The notes below the pieces were generated by a model. That model saw nothing but the letters and a program-made list of their open reading frames with translations. It did no database searches and was not told the DNA's origin. A stretch of 64,000 bases of DNA. Source: Nipponacmea schrenckii. Taxonomy: Eukaryota; Mollusca; Gastropoda; Lottiidae. The stretch spans positions 27,734,338 through 27,798,337 of the forward strand of contig CM060199.1 of NCBI GenBank assembly GCA_030562195.1. The letters run 5' to 3'. A program made the translations under genes and the position numbers. Position 1 is the stretch's first letter. Every line of letters begins with the position of its first letter. This document shows positions 45,894-58,860 of this stretch, piece after piece.

Positions 45894-48800
45894 TGGCATA
45901 ACCTACACAAGTTCATTTTAAACTTGACCAGTGGGCTAATGATATATCAAAATTTAATATTTTGTCGGGTGTTCCTCTTCGTGATTCTCCCAAACACATA
46001 AACGTTAATAGAAATGGAATGTTTTCGATTTACAGCACAATTCTAAATTATAAAATTTAGGCATGTGAATAAGTGCTGATAAGAGGAATTGAAAATATTC
46101 TGTTCTGAAAAGAGAGACTAGCTTCTTAGCCCTCAATAAGTGATTGTAAATCTTGATCTTGTTTTTCCAGATTTTTCTTTAGAACCTTGGCGCCATGTGT
46201 TAAAATAGGGTTAGCATCGCAATGACCCCAATCAATAAATCAATCTCATATATAGAATGTTTAAAGATGTGAATACAAGTAGTAAAAAAAAAACTTTGCT
46301 TCCATCATCGAAAATCAAATCAATTAAATACAAGTGGCTAACACTATGTGCCAATATGTCTAGGGTATCTTAGAGCTGGAACATTTCTGGAAACAACATG
46401 CATAAAATTGGGAACAAACATTTTTTGGCACCCCTTATCTGTTATACTTTAGTTGTTTTTGGAATTGTATATGGAATTAGAGGGCTAACATGGAAAAAGC
46501 GTCTAATTCTTCTGATAGTTAGAAATCGCAAAAAGAGTAGTCTTAGTCGCTGTCCCGGCACAATGCTTCCCATTGCAAACTGCATGGCGTTGTCGTCTGC
46601 ATTAGCTTTTTAGGTGCAGAAGAGAAGGACATAAAACTCCATAGGTTTTATTTTTTATTCAAATCTTCTAGAATTGAATACGATAGTTTTGAATATCTAG
46701 ATCCAGTCTTCAGTCACAATAGCATTATGTCCCGATCTCTAAAATGTATTAAAATAAGATATTTTGAGGTAATTTGAACATTTCATGAGGTCAAGATGTT
46801 CACTCCGTGAAGTTTAAAGATAATTTCAAATTCCACAAAATTAAGGCATAACTAACTGAATATTGCCCGTAGCATGTAGTTTAATTATCTAGTATTATAG
46901 GCAGCTTGGAATAATTTCTGACGCTGATATCAAGTTGTATGGGATGCAACAATGAATTAAGATCGAGGAAATTTCTATATCCCAACATTTCTTTAAGTAT
47001 ATATTATTATTTCCTTACGCATGAATAATGAGATCTCATTCAACAAGAATACAGTGTGTTAATATTTTTCTCAATTCTTAATTACACCATATACCTAGTT
47101 TCATCTACGCTAGATTAGATTTCTATATCCCACTAGCCGCTTGTCACATCTTGTTTCATACATTGAATGATACGACTTGGTATGTATAAAGGGGTAACCC
47201 CGTGGTTCTACCCATGATTCTACCCAATCTATTCATATACTTCTAAACTCATTTTATTTGACGAGAATACATACTAGATAGACCATAAAACCATCATTAA
47301 TCTTCTTGTCGGAATATCAGACGATGTGTTGTATTCAGTTCTTCTAAATTATAATAATAATGTGTATTCATTCATTAATGAGGCTTGCATTTATACAACG
47401 TGGTTGTCAGAGATCAAGATTTAAAACAACTTTCTGAGTCATCTTCTAAAATCTCCCAAAATATCAGAATTTTTAATTATCAACGCAACAAATTAGTAGG
47501 TAATCTTAATATGTTAGATTAAAGTGTCTTTTTCAGTCATCTTTTAAGAAAATTTTGTAATTTTACATCCAACTCGATTACTATACGCAAACTAAAATTT
47601 AGCAAGACAAGATTTTGTAGATATGTGAAGAGCTTTTAACAGAGAAAACTATAAACATTATATAGCCACTCCACAAGGTAGACGGCGTATAAAGAAGAAC
47701 ATCTATAAAATACATATATACATAGAAAATATTGACAAATAGAACTATTATAAATATACTCTCTTTTTATTAGATCAAGTATCTATTAAATATCAAGGAG
47801 TCTTTTATTATATGTATCTATGTAAAACATTATTTATGTAGCTGTTTTACGCATATAAACATGTTATTCATATATTTAGACTACAGGAAAAAGCAACAAA
47901 TTTCCTTTATAAAAGAGCAGATTTATACAGTTAATTTTACATCTTTTCAATACACACGCCTGCACCTTGGGTCAGGCATAAAGTGCACCTTGGTGAATAA
48001 ACAGCGAGCGAGATGTACGGTTTGTGTGGTTGAAAGTAGTATCGAAATTTCACTATATATACCACTTCACACAAAATAGGAATCAATATGTATATGATTC
48101 CTCACACGCGATGAAGAGACTATTCAGTAGCTGAAGCACCCTGTTAGCGAAGTTGCTAGAATATGCTCGTAATTTTTTTAAGTTAAGCCATTTGATCATA
48201 AAATTAAATACTGAGAAGGTACTATTTTTTGGTCTATAATGGTTTACAAAGGCAGCTGTCGTCTTCTTTCAAGATAGGACACACGGACAACACTGTCACC
48301 ACTGGAAGTGTTATCTCTACATGTAATATTACCATGCCTTTTATTCAAACCAGAATTAGAGTGTAAAATACATGCTATTTAACATGAGAGGTTGACTAGA
48401 TGACATCATTACCATCTGCTCATATATCTCACCTGCTGGTCATTATAACACAACAAACCGTTAACATCCATGTCGTAATGTACATCAATGACTTGGTCCA
48501 AATTACTTTGTTACCTAGAATGTTGATTTCCTAGTCCAAGGATTGCAATTTTAAAAATATAAAAAATATAAAGTCTCAAAATTGAATGAGGTGTTCCGGC
48601 ATGTCATGAATTACTAATGGACATAATAAATTCACGGTATCGAAACCTTCATAGGTTCCCAAATGTTTTTGTAATGCCCTCCAAATTTATAAGGGGTTAA
48701 CCTTTAAATACCGGAATAATTGAAACGAGATTTCATCTTCATTACGAAACGAGTATGATAGGGTCCATATTTCTGGTCGTATTCGCACGTATTCTGGAAC

Positions 48801-49540
48801 AGCATGCGGTGGTAAAAGCGCGGGATCTGTTGTGAACAGATTGTGTACAGTTTTGTCTGGTTGGCCGGTTGAATAGGGACAAAACCACGGGAAACTCACT
48901 CTCTTTGTCAACAGCTGTTAAGATGTACGAACAAAACTTTGATTTAGGGTCATTTCTCAGTTAAGATCCATTGGCATCAAAAACTTACATAACGAAGAAT
49001 TCCAACTGCGAAAACTACACTATAGTCAGTGCATGAAAGGAGAAATTATCTTCGCTGCAGATTAAAAGAAGAGTAAAAGAACATCATTTTAAAAGACAGA
49101 GATACTTAATTCATTTGTAATATCAAAATAAATAGGCCGATTGTTCTTTATACTCTTAATTATTTAACATTGAAACTTTATCAAACCCTACAGGCGTTGA
49201 AATTCCCCCGTTCACCAATTGTTTGACACAAATTAAATTTTGGTAGTAGAAAATGAGCAAGACCTGTTATTTTACGGTTAATGACCAGCTAATCGTATAT
49301 CAAAAACAGACCAGTCCAAATTCTTACATAATATCTCTACTTGACTGTGTCTACATTAATTCGGATGAGTGTTATTTTACGGGGTTTAGTAAGCATTGAA
49401 TGGGAATAAAATGTAATGAAAGGTTGACACGTTAACAGAAGTTTAAATGGCTAGAGGGATTAGAAACTACTTTATATTTTCAACAATACTTATTGTTTCT
49501 TCCGATACAATACGCCCATCTTGTTCATTGATCAAGTGGT
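45894..49540. other. Intergenic with a SINE fragment
   Basis: About 3.6 kb with no convincing gene. It holds the SINE fragment at 46475-46650. A minus-strand open frame of 74 codons (48911-48687) lies in a slightly GC-richer patch but shows no domain. Confidence 0.4.
46475..46650 (+). mobile_element. SINE fragment lacking the tRNA head
   Basis: Contains CTAACATGGAAAAAGCGTCT, matching CTGACATGGAAAAAGCGTCT in the full SINE at 12588-12607. Next come GTTAGAAATCGCAAAAAGAG and CTGCATGGCGTTGTCGTCTG, shared with 25930-26090, and the tail ATAAAACTCCATA. No target duplication was found. Confidence 0.68.
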
Positions 49541-49599
49541 CTATCATTTATCCATTTCGTACAGAGGGGACCTTATTATGCTGAGATTTTAGGCCTAAG

Positions 49600-50210
49600 T
49601 ATTGAAGGACTGTCACTTTTGACTTTGACCGGCATCTAGTCTCAGTAAAATGTATTATTTGAGTCAACATAAAAGGAATATATCCCAATCTTAATACGAT
49701 ATAACTCCACCAATTTTGACCGAGAGAGGTGATTTTTGTTTCAGATGAACGTTTATTATGCCCTGAGTCTATTTCAGAAATGAGAAATCTTTTCAACCCT
49801 TCGAGAAACCTGACTTTGAAGATCATCCCGAATTTTCAAAACGTGGTTTGGAGAAAAGTCTGAAAATCTGAAAGTTCTGGTAGAACCTGGAAGTTTAAAT
49901 TTGGAACATAGCAAATAAGGGGTGTGAACTTCAACTTTACATCCCTAATAGTTTTCGAACGGCAGTCTGTCAAACTATACAGTATATCATAGACGCTGGT
50001 GTCTGAACCCAAACAAATATTGCCATAACTCGACCAATTTTGACCCTAGATGTTTAATTTTTGTTGCTTACGAAATATAATCATGTCCTACGTCTATTTC
50101 AGTCGAAATCAGAAGTTTGCATTTCTTTGTCAAACGTTCGAGGAAATCGACTTTGAAGTTCAACACGAATTTTGAGGAGGAAAATCGCTAGTTTTGTGGT
50201 CTGGGAAATA
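49600..50210 (+). repeat. Two tandem copies of a dispersed repeat
   Basis: Two degenerate copies (about 49690-49860 and 50020-50200) share ACTC(C/G)ACCAATTTTGACC, GTCTATTTCAG and a CTTTGAAG...GAATTTT block. Both match the copy at 28770-29065. The class is unknown. Confidence 0.6.
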
Positions 50211-50433
50211 GTCAATAAAAATTGCTGGAGCATGCAGAGATTCCAAAACCGAGAATTGCACCTTAGTACTACTTTCAGATCGACGTGAGCATACACCCCA
50301 TAGTAATTTAAATGTGGTCTTTGCGTTTACTGTTATGAAATTGACATGTTCACAATATGACCACAACAGTTATGTCCCATTTTCCCCTGGATAAAAAATG
50401 TTAGTCCGAGAGAACAGTGACTTTGATAAGAAT

Positions 50434-51470
50434 AGATATCTTATACTTTGTTATATGATATTTAACGATAATTGGATATCTTATACTTTGCCCTTAAAAT
50501 AATAAATTATGTATAGAAACCTTATAGTTTGTAACTGATATTTAACAATAATTTTTTCCAAAATTCGTGAATATTTATATTTTTCTAGCAGTCCGAAATT
50601 TCATCTTGTCGACCCATCGCATTAACAAAAAGAATTAGGATAAAATATTGCAAATTTTCAATTGAACAAACATACAATAAAATAAGAAATTATTTACAAT
50701 TGAATAATGATAAGTCTGAATATTATATATTGACATAGTGACAAAGAGGGTGCAATATTTTATCCTAATTCTTGTTGTTAAAGTGATGGGTCGACAAGAT
50801 GAAATTTTGGACTGCTAGAAAAATATAAAGTACTGTGATACAAACTATAAGAGATCCATTTTTATCCCTAAATATCATAAAGAATACAGTATTCATAAGT
50901 ATAATTAAATACTAGTATTGTGTAACAAACTATAGCATATCCATACTTATCAGTAAATATTGTGAAAGAAACTATTAAATGTCAATAACTATCATAATCT
51001 ATTGTGATACAAACTATAATATATCAATTCGTATCGTTAAATAGTAAAGAATACAGTATTCATAAGTATAATTAAATATTGTGTTACAAACTATAAGATA
51101 TCCATACTTATCAGTAAATATTGTGAAAGAAGCTATTAAATGTCAATAACAATTATAATCTATTGTGATACAAACTAGTATATAGTATGAATAATATAAG
51201 TATCCAAATCTGTCATTAGATATTGTGATACAAGCTATAAAGATAAAATATTTTAAGTATAGAGTATCCATATCTATTATTAAATATTGTGTAAGAAAAT
51301 ATAATGTATCCTTATCTATCATTAAATTAATATTATATTATATATTACGAATTATCATATATCCACACTTATCGTTAAATATACAAAAGAATATATTATT
51401 CATACTTATTGTTGATTTAAACATATTTTATTGTTCCAAACAAAAGGATAAGGACAAATGATAAAATTTA
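50434..51470. repeat. AT-rich satellite with about 167-bp period
   Basis: From 50887 and again from 51054, the same order of motifs recurs: CAGTATTCATAAGTATAATT, ATCCATACTTATCAGTAAAT, ATTAAATGTCAATAAC and ATTGTGATACAAACT. Degenerate part-copies extend on both sides. It abuts the 42-bp array and is interrupted by the hairpin element at 50574-50829. Confidence 0.7.
50574..50829. mobile_element. Hairpin (foldback) MITE with 79-bp arms
   Basis: The left arm 50574-50652 and right arm 50751-50829 are inverted copies with about four mismatches in 79 bp (for example TTCATCTTGTCGACCCATC). The loop is 98 bp. It has no coding capacity. It lies inside the AT satellite; target duplication is not resolvable there. 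Confidence 0.85.
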
Positions 51471-51471
51471 T

Positions 51472-53280
51472 ATAACATGCTATTTTATGATGACTATGGT
51501 TACCTTATACTCTATAACATGCAATTTTATGATGACTGTGGTTACCTTATACTCTATAACATGCAATTTTATGATGACTATGGTTACCTTATACTCTATA
51601 ACATGCAATTTTATGATGACTATGGCTACCTTATACTCTATAACATGCTATTTTATGATGACTATGGCTACCTTATACTCTATACCATGCTATTTTATGA
51701 TGACTATGGTTACCTTATACTCTATAACATGCTATTTTATGATGACTATGGTTACCTTATACTCTATAACATGCAATTTTATGATGACTGTGGTTACCTT
51801 ATAGTCTATAACATGCAATTTTATGATGGCTATGGTTACCTTATACTCTATAACATGCAATTTTATGATGACTGTGGTTACCTTATAGTCTATAACATGC
51901 TATTTTATGATGACTATGGTTACCTTATACTCTATAACATGCTATTTTATGATGACTATGGTTACCTTATACTCTATAACATGCTATTTTATGATGACTA
52001 TGGTTACCTTATACTCTATAACATGCAATTTTATGATAACTATGGTTACCTTATAGTCTATAACATGCAATTTTATGATGACTGTGGTTACCTTATAGTC
52101 TATAACATGCTATTTTATGATGACTATGGTACCTTATACTCTATAACATGCTATTTTATGATGACTATGGTACCTTATACTCTATAACATGCTATTTTAT
52201 GATGACTATGGTTACCTTATACTCTATAACATGCAATTTTATGATGACTGTGGTTACCTTATAGTCTATAACATGCAATTTTATGATGGCTATGGTTACC
52301 TTATACTCTATAACATGCAATTTTATGATGACTATGGCTACCTTATACTCTATAACATGCTATTTTATGATGACTATGGCTACCTTATACTCTATACCAT
52401 GCTATTTTATGATGACTATGGTTACCTTATACTCTATAACATGCTATTTTATGATGACTATGGACATCTAATACGCTTTAACATGCTATTTTATGATGAC
52501 TATGGACACCTTATACTCTATAACATGCTATTTTATGATGACTATGGACATCTTATACACTATAACATGATTATTTCTAAGGAATCCTTATTTCCTATAA
52601 CATGATATTTTATGATGACCATGAACACCTTATACTCTATAACATGCTATTTTATGATGACCATGGACATCTTATACGCTATAACATGATTATTTCTATG
52701 GACACCTTATTTTCTATCAATGATATTTTATGATAACTATGGTTAACTTATCCTCTATCAATGATATTTTTTGATAACTACTGATACCTTATACTCTATA
52801 ACATGTTATTTTATGATGACTATGGTTACCTTATACTCTATAACATGCTATTTTATGATGACTATGGTTACCTTATACTCTATAACATGCTAATTTATGA
52901 TGACTATGGTTACCTTATACTCTATAACATGCTATTTTATGATAACTATGACACCTTATACTCTATAACATGCTATTTTATGATAACTATGGACACCTTA
53001 AGGTGTCCATAGTTATAAATTATCAATATAACATGCTATTTTATGGTGACTACGGACATCTCATACGCTATAACATGATAATTTCTATGGACACCTTATT
53101 TTCTATCAATGATATTTTATGATAACTTATGATACCTTATACTCTATAACATGCTATTTCATGAAAACTATGGTTACCTTATACTCTATAACATACTATC
53201 TTATGATGACTATGGACACCTTCTAAAACATGATATTTTATGGAAACCTTATGCTCTATCAATGATATTTCATGATTACT
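51472..53280 (+). repeat. 42-bp minisatellite, roughly 40 copies
   Basis: Unit of 42 bp whose first-frame translation is MLFYDDYGYLILYN. From 51477 to 52605 about 27 copies are nearly perfect; beyond that they decay, with GGACACCTT and TTATTTCTATGG variants. Two copies lack one base (near 52130 and 52171). Variants (CTA/CAA, TAT/TGT, CTC/GTC) recur in blocks, which indicates unequal exchange. Long frames at 51477-52187 and 52189-52605 are a by-product of the period being a multiple of three. Confidence 0.93.
52983..53016. repeat. 34-bp perfect palindrome inside the 42-bp array
   Basis: Arm ATAACTATGGACACCTT followed directly by its exact reverse complement with no spacer. The right arm is an inverted piece of the array unit. 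Confidence 0.95.
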
Positions 53281-56200
53281 AGGGACACCTTTCACTTCAT
53301 TACATATTATTTTTTTTGATAACACGTATTATACTTTATTAGTTTATAAACTATGATACAACCCATTCTTTGTTACTATGCATTGAATCATGGATACTTG
53401 ATAGTTTAATATTTAATATATTGAAAATATATGCTTTCGATATACTTATAATTATCATACTAATATTATATTACAGTTATCTTAAAGGAACTTAGTTTAG
53501 AAATTTCAATATGAAAAAATACATTGTATTCCATGAAGAAACTAGTCAACAATCGATAGCGATTGACATGAACAAAAAAAGTAATCAAGAAATTGAATGA
53601 GTGAAAATAACAGTATATAATTTATTGTTTTTCTGTCTAATAAAAACAGTAGGTGATTCCTGTATTTGCCAAAGTTCCGAAATTGTAACACTGAAAAAGA
53701 TGCAAATAATGCCAACAATAGCTAAATTATAACAGTATTTGAATATATTAGCACTAAGAGATAGCTTTGGGTATATTTCACTTAATTGTGATGGCAATGA
53801 AGTTAAACTTAAAAATATGGTATATCATATAATCCGGTTAGAACTTATTACGTTATAGAATATAACGCTATAGGAATATATGTAATTAATGAAAGCGAAA
53901 AATGAAAATATACCGTATAGGCTACCTCTACAAAAAAACAAAAAACAAAGGGTCTGTCATGGGACAAAATTCAACCCAAAGTCATTACCTTTGCTGCACT
54001 TTAATCAGCTTAATTACCAGTATGATGTGTACAAGGTTCGTAATAATGAATAATAGTGGTATCTCACCATCGACAATATGGTATGCAGGTACCCCTTTTT
54101 TTTTTCTCATTTACAAGTTCTATAAAATGTAATTTAACACCAGTTGGTAATCTATAAATTACCTTTGAAAATACACAGAAAGATATTAAAAGGAAGAATT
54201 GACACGAGATGAGAGTATTAGAATTCATCATGATAATGAAAATTCACCTCCTGGGATTATAATTGTTGAACCCTGGAGTATGTGATGCTAAGATTGCTAA
54301 TAGCCATATGTATTTAATGTATTGATAGAAATTGTGAATACGTCTATCAATTGATATGCCGGCTTGTTATGTTATTTTATATGTAGTATAGTTCAGATCG
54401 ATACTTAATAGTAATATATTTTGGCACGTGGCACGCGTATTTCTGCTATTATATTTATCATTGTCATTATATCAGCCAATACTTATCCTTCGTATATACA
54501 CCATATTCAATTTGGAACTTAAATTTTCAAACTTAAGGTAAGTTTGTTCTTAATTTGTTAACTGAGACTTTTTCAACAGGAAATAAAGCATTAAAATATT
54601 TTGCTCACAGTTTTAACAATCTTAGTATCGACCTGTATGTTTTCTTTACATTTAAATTTCAAATAGGTGTGGTATTTTTTTAATAATGGAATTTTGATAT
54701 GTTTCAAAACTACATTGAGCTCTTATGAATTACATTTTGATTTTTGTAGACAACAAATCATATAGCCACGGTTGTATAAGCATACTACAAAATATTACCA
54801 ATTACAAATACTAAATTTTACTATGCTCAAAATTGTCATCGAGAAAGCAAATTACTATTCCAATTTGTCAACGACATATGGAAAAAAATCTGGATTGAGG
54901 TTTAAAAAATCTTCCATAAAAAATTTAAGGAAAACATTAAAAATGTATTATTGAATTGCAAATATTATTATTAAGTTATTCAGAACTTTCATATTGATTT
55001 TAACTCATGTACTCTCTATTTGAATAAAAAATAGTTTTGTCATATAAGAACAGTTAAGAACCTGATCGCCTCATCTGTATTTGTATACCATTAATCTACA
55101 GTGTTTCATGAGAAATTTGGTTCTTGATTTTGGCACTCCATTCTACTTATACACATTTCAACAATTCATCTCGGATTCTCAAATTGGAAACTTTACTATA
55201 TTTTATGTGAATGCGGACATGGAATAAGTAGCTTGTGAGACTATCGGTCAGCATCTAAGTGGCTACCCGATAAGCTTCAGAGGTAATGCATCAGGGGTAA
55301 TGTATGTGTATGAAATGTATTGCTATATGAGAATCAAATGGAAAAGGAATATGCAAAAGTAATATGTAGTCGATATCGTCCAAACAACCATTATCAGCTT
55401 TATTACGAGTAAATCCACAAACGTTCGGTCAATAGAAAATATAATAATAAGATTTGCCATTAATCAGGTCATATTAAAGTCACCCACGGTTTGTACAAAG
55501 TATCACGAACTGTAGTTTACTCAACTAACATTGTCGACTTAATTTCTGACTAGAAAGTCACAGTCTAGATTACCTGTTATTGATCAAGCACTCATAATCA
55601 TCTTGAACAGTTATCATCTCCATAAACATCTATCTTCCTCAATAAACCTACACAACATCTCTTATTCCTTTAAACCATATGAAATCTTTCTTATAATAAA
55701 AAGTGACAAACGCACATCTTGTTTAGTTTTGAGTACGTAATGGTACCTTTTTTGGAATGATAACAAAAGCTATAGCTTGTCAAAAAGGTAACATACGCAC
55801 ATCTGGTTAAATCTTCAGCATGTATAAGTGTGACTTTTTGAATTTCGCCTGTACAAGGTAACACATAGACTATGTTATCATTAAAGTTCTTGCTTTTGTG
55901 AAACTAATCTGAACAAAGCTACATAATAGAAAGTCCTGCAAGATGTCCATTGCAGATACGGTAACAGACGTCGCTTCAGTGGCGTTTCTATAATCAATAA
56001 GTGAATGGGTCCCAGACACCAAAAAAAAAAAAAAAACAATTGGTCGAGCGGATCATTTAAGAACTCTAAAATAAAATTGTAGGTTTTTTCAATGTCAGGC
56101 CCGTCTTTCTTTTGAGAGCAGTAGGCCTATGTAGAAACGCAATCATGTGGTGTGGAAGGCGGATTGCAACTCATTCTGACCACGAAGAGGACATGGTTCA

Positions 56201-57534
56201 GAATGGCTTGCACATTGACTTTGGCATTGACAGATTTATTTTTCATAATCCATACTATAGTGGAAAGTATTATTAATGCTAAAGGTCAGTTATAAATTAA
56301 TTAATCATACATATTTAACAGTAGCATCATTAATAACCATATCATTAGATAGTTATCCTATAGTAATCTTCACATGTTACCAAATCTATACTATTGATGA
56401 AAAGCGACAAGAATAATATTGGCAAAACATGATTGGATATTGGGTAATACCAGTTGTTTGAGCAGAAACGAGCAAACCTTTACCATATCGTGTATGATAT
56501 GATACTAAACCCTTCCTAAATCCATTCAATTAAACGAAGAAACCAATTGGATCTCGTTCACTGCCAAATCCGAATAAGTTTCGATTTCAATTGGTCACAT
56601 TTGGTCAATCTTTTAAAACTCAGGGAGAAATATTCCAAAATAAGCTTAAACTGTTTACAATAAAGTGATGAAAATGACTTCGCAGTAAAGGTGTTAACAG
56701 GCCCTTTAAAAAAAAAACAACAGTAGGTCAAAACACGGTGATTTTTCCGATATAAGATTGTTCTCGATCGCTTATAAATTTTTTGCTAATCCATTATTTG
56801 TGCATGACCACGCGAGTAAAAAAAAAAAATGTTAACACAGGTAAACACGCTAGCCATGCATGCAGGAACGATTGATCCGTAATCTGTTACAATTTTTCTA
56901 CAATTGATTGAATGATGTAGAGGCCGCCTACGTTTTAAAATGATCATAATAATTGCAAGTAACTTATGTTCTGAATACAGATATGGTGAGTATGTTCAAC
57001 TAGTTATTGTTCGTGTTGAACATATGTTACTTTATCGTTACACAGTCTGCTTACTAATTTCAATAAATACATCGCCCGGAATTGCTTTCCGAACACAGGT
57101 ATTCTTATAGATTGAATATAGATCTGGAAAAATCAATATGAATATTTTCTGTAATAAAATACCCAATTGCTCATTTATTAAATGAAATAAATAAATTCCT
57201 TTTCAATGTAGTATAGCATCAACACCTGTTTGGGGGTAAAGGTTGTAACTTTGTAATATTTACAAAACCGATTTGAGATAAATAGAAGAAAATAATCCTT
57301 TTGGGGGATCTTTGGGCTATACTTAGGACGACAACGTTCTGCTGTGTGAACTATACTGGAAAGGGGTCTGAAGAAATTATCTTGCCCAATACCAAAATAG
57401 AACCCTTGACCTTCAATTAGCCAGAAAGGGTTGAACTGACTAAGCAACCACATCTAGCTATAAACGTCAGTTGCGCAACTTAAGAAGTTAAGAATTAGAA
57501 CATCACTACATACAAACTTAAGCTACTGATAAAT
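53281..57534. other. Intergenic, no gene seen
   Basis: About 4.3 kb of AT-rich sequence. Faint repetition of ACGCACATCT near 55710 and 55796 suggests a decayed duplication. A-runs lie near 56019 and 56706. No coding exon is supported. Confidence 0.4.
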
Positions 57535-57648
57535 AAATTCTATTGAATAAGAAAATGTTTGAAATTAAAGAACTAATCTGAATTCTATTTTAAATTCTAT
57601 TGAATAAGAAAATGTTTGAAATTAAAGAACTAATCTGAATTCTATTTT
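57535..57648. repeat. 57-bp direct tandem duplication
   Basis: 57535-57591 and 57592-57648 are virtually identical (AAATTCTATTGAATAAGAAA onward). Confidence 0.92.
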
Positions 57649-58379
57649 AAAATCTTCATTAGTGTAAAAATGTTTAAGGATCTACATTTTAGAATAATAA
57701 TCCGTGGACCTAACTAAACAAAAGAATCCCTGTAAATATTTAGTTCCACGGATATGTTTTGTTCAACGTAACATAATTAGGTAACCAAAATTAGAAACAG
57801 TGATCGCCTTTCACAATACCTCTATATTGTCATATAACTTGAATGACGATTCGGCTAGTGAACATGCCTTCAGAACAATAGAAAGCAACCATAGTGGTTC
57901 ATCATAGGAACCAACACCATGCCATCGTGCATTAACGCTATCATAGAAGTTACAGGTAACAATAGAAATCATTTATAACGTTTTAATACAATATAGTTGT
58001 ACTTAATATATCTTGCTATATAGTAATCGATTAAAATAGTTATCATTGACGCTTTATTTAAATTTCAACTTACAACTGGAAATGTACTTTTTATTAGGCA
58101 TCGTTGCTATGGTTATGTTAACAATGAATGAGATATTACAACTAAGCTGGAGGCTATTTGATCTTGAAATCTATTGTCCGTTATTAATAAGAATTTTATG
58201 CTAAGCTAGTACTTCTATCTTTATAACGAGAATCCTATGTATTTACTGACAATTAAGTTTGTCGGAAACATCTTGGGAACTATCTGACGCCTTTATGAAA
58301 GCGATCAAGGATCCTAAAAGAGGTAATAGGAAGAACAAGTGGTTGTCATGAAAAATACTTTAAAGCATATTTCTGTTTT
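57649..58379. other. Intergenic, no gene seen
   Basis: AT-rich. A small stem, ATCCGTGGA near 57701 with TCCACGGAT near 57745, is the only structure noticed. Confidence 0.4.
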
Positions 58380-58860
58380 AACACGGGTTGATTGAAACTC
58401 TTAGATCTCACCGTGATCACACCAAATATAAATGTACACACCCAATTTCATTTAAATCAGATGTAAACTGTTGTCTCTATTGCGTTCAAATACTAATTTT
58501 GACGTGTTTTGACTTATTCAACGGACATAACTTGAAAACCGTTCATTAAAAAGTCGTCAATATCGAACTTGTCCAAGATCTCATCAATATAAATGGTCAA
58601 ACCAAATTTCATTCAAATCCGATGAAAACTGGAGTCGCGTTTTAACTAAGTCAAGGGCAATAACTAAAAAAAAACGTTCGTCGAAAAATCGTCAATATCG
58701 AACTTGTCCAAATTCTTATCAATACAAATGATCACATTGCACCCAATTTCATTTTAATCCGATTAAAACTGTAGTCTCTTTAGCGTTTACTAGCTAAATG
58801 TGGATGGACGGATGGACAATATACGAGCACATTATAATGTGGGCATATACAAAGGATGAA
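58380..58860 (+). mobile_element. Tandem-repeat element, short copy
   Basis: About two and a half units of the family at 61890-63130: CTAAGTCAAGGGCAATAACT, TCAATATCGAACTTGTCCAA and CCAATTTCAT motifs. It ends in GGATGGACGGATGGAC and CACATTATAATGTGGGCATA, equivalent to the terminal GGAC run and GTGGGCGTATA of the larger copy. Confidence 0.7.

Noticed and set aside
48687..48911. 74-codon minus-strand frame in a GC-richer patch
   Set aside because: Somewhat protein-like, but there is no splice partner or known motif. Not enough support to list as a gene.
51477..52605. Two long tandem frames encoding a 14-residue repeat protein
   Set aside because: The frame is open only because 42 is a multiple of three. 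Units differ mainly by amino-acid changes, single-base deletions break the frame, and no flanking exon or start context supports a gene.
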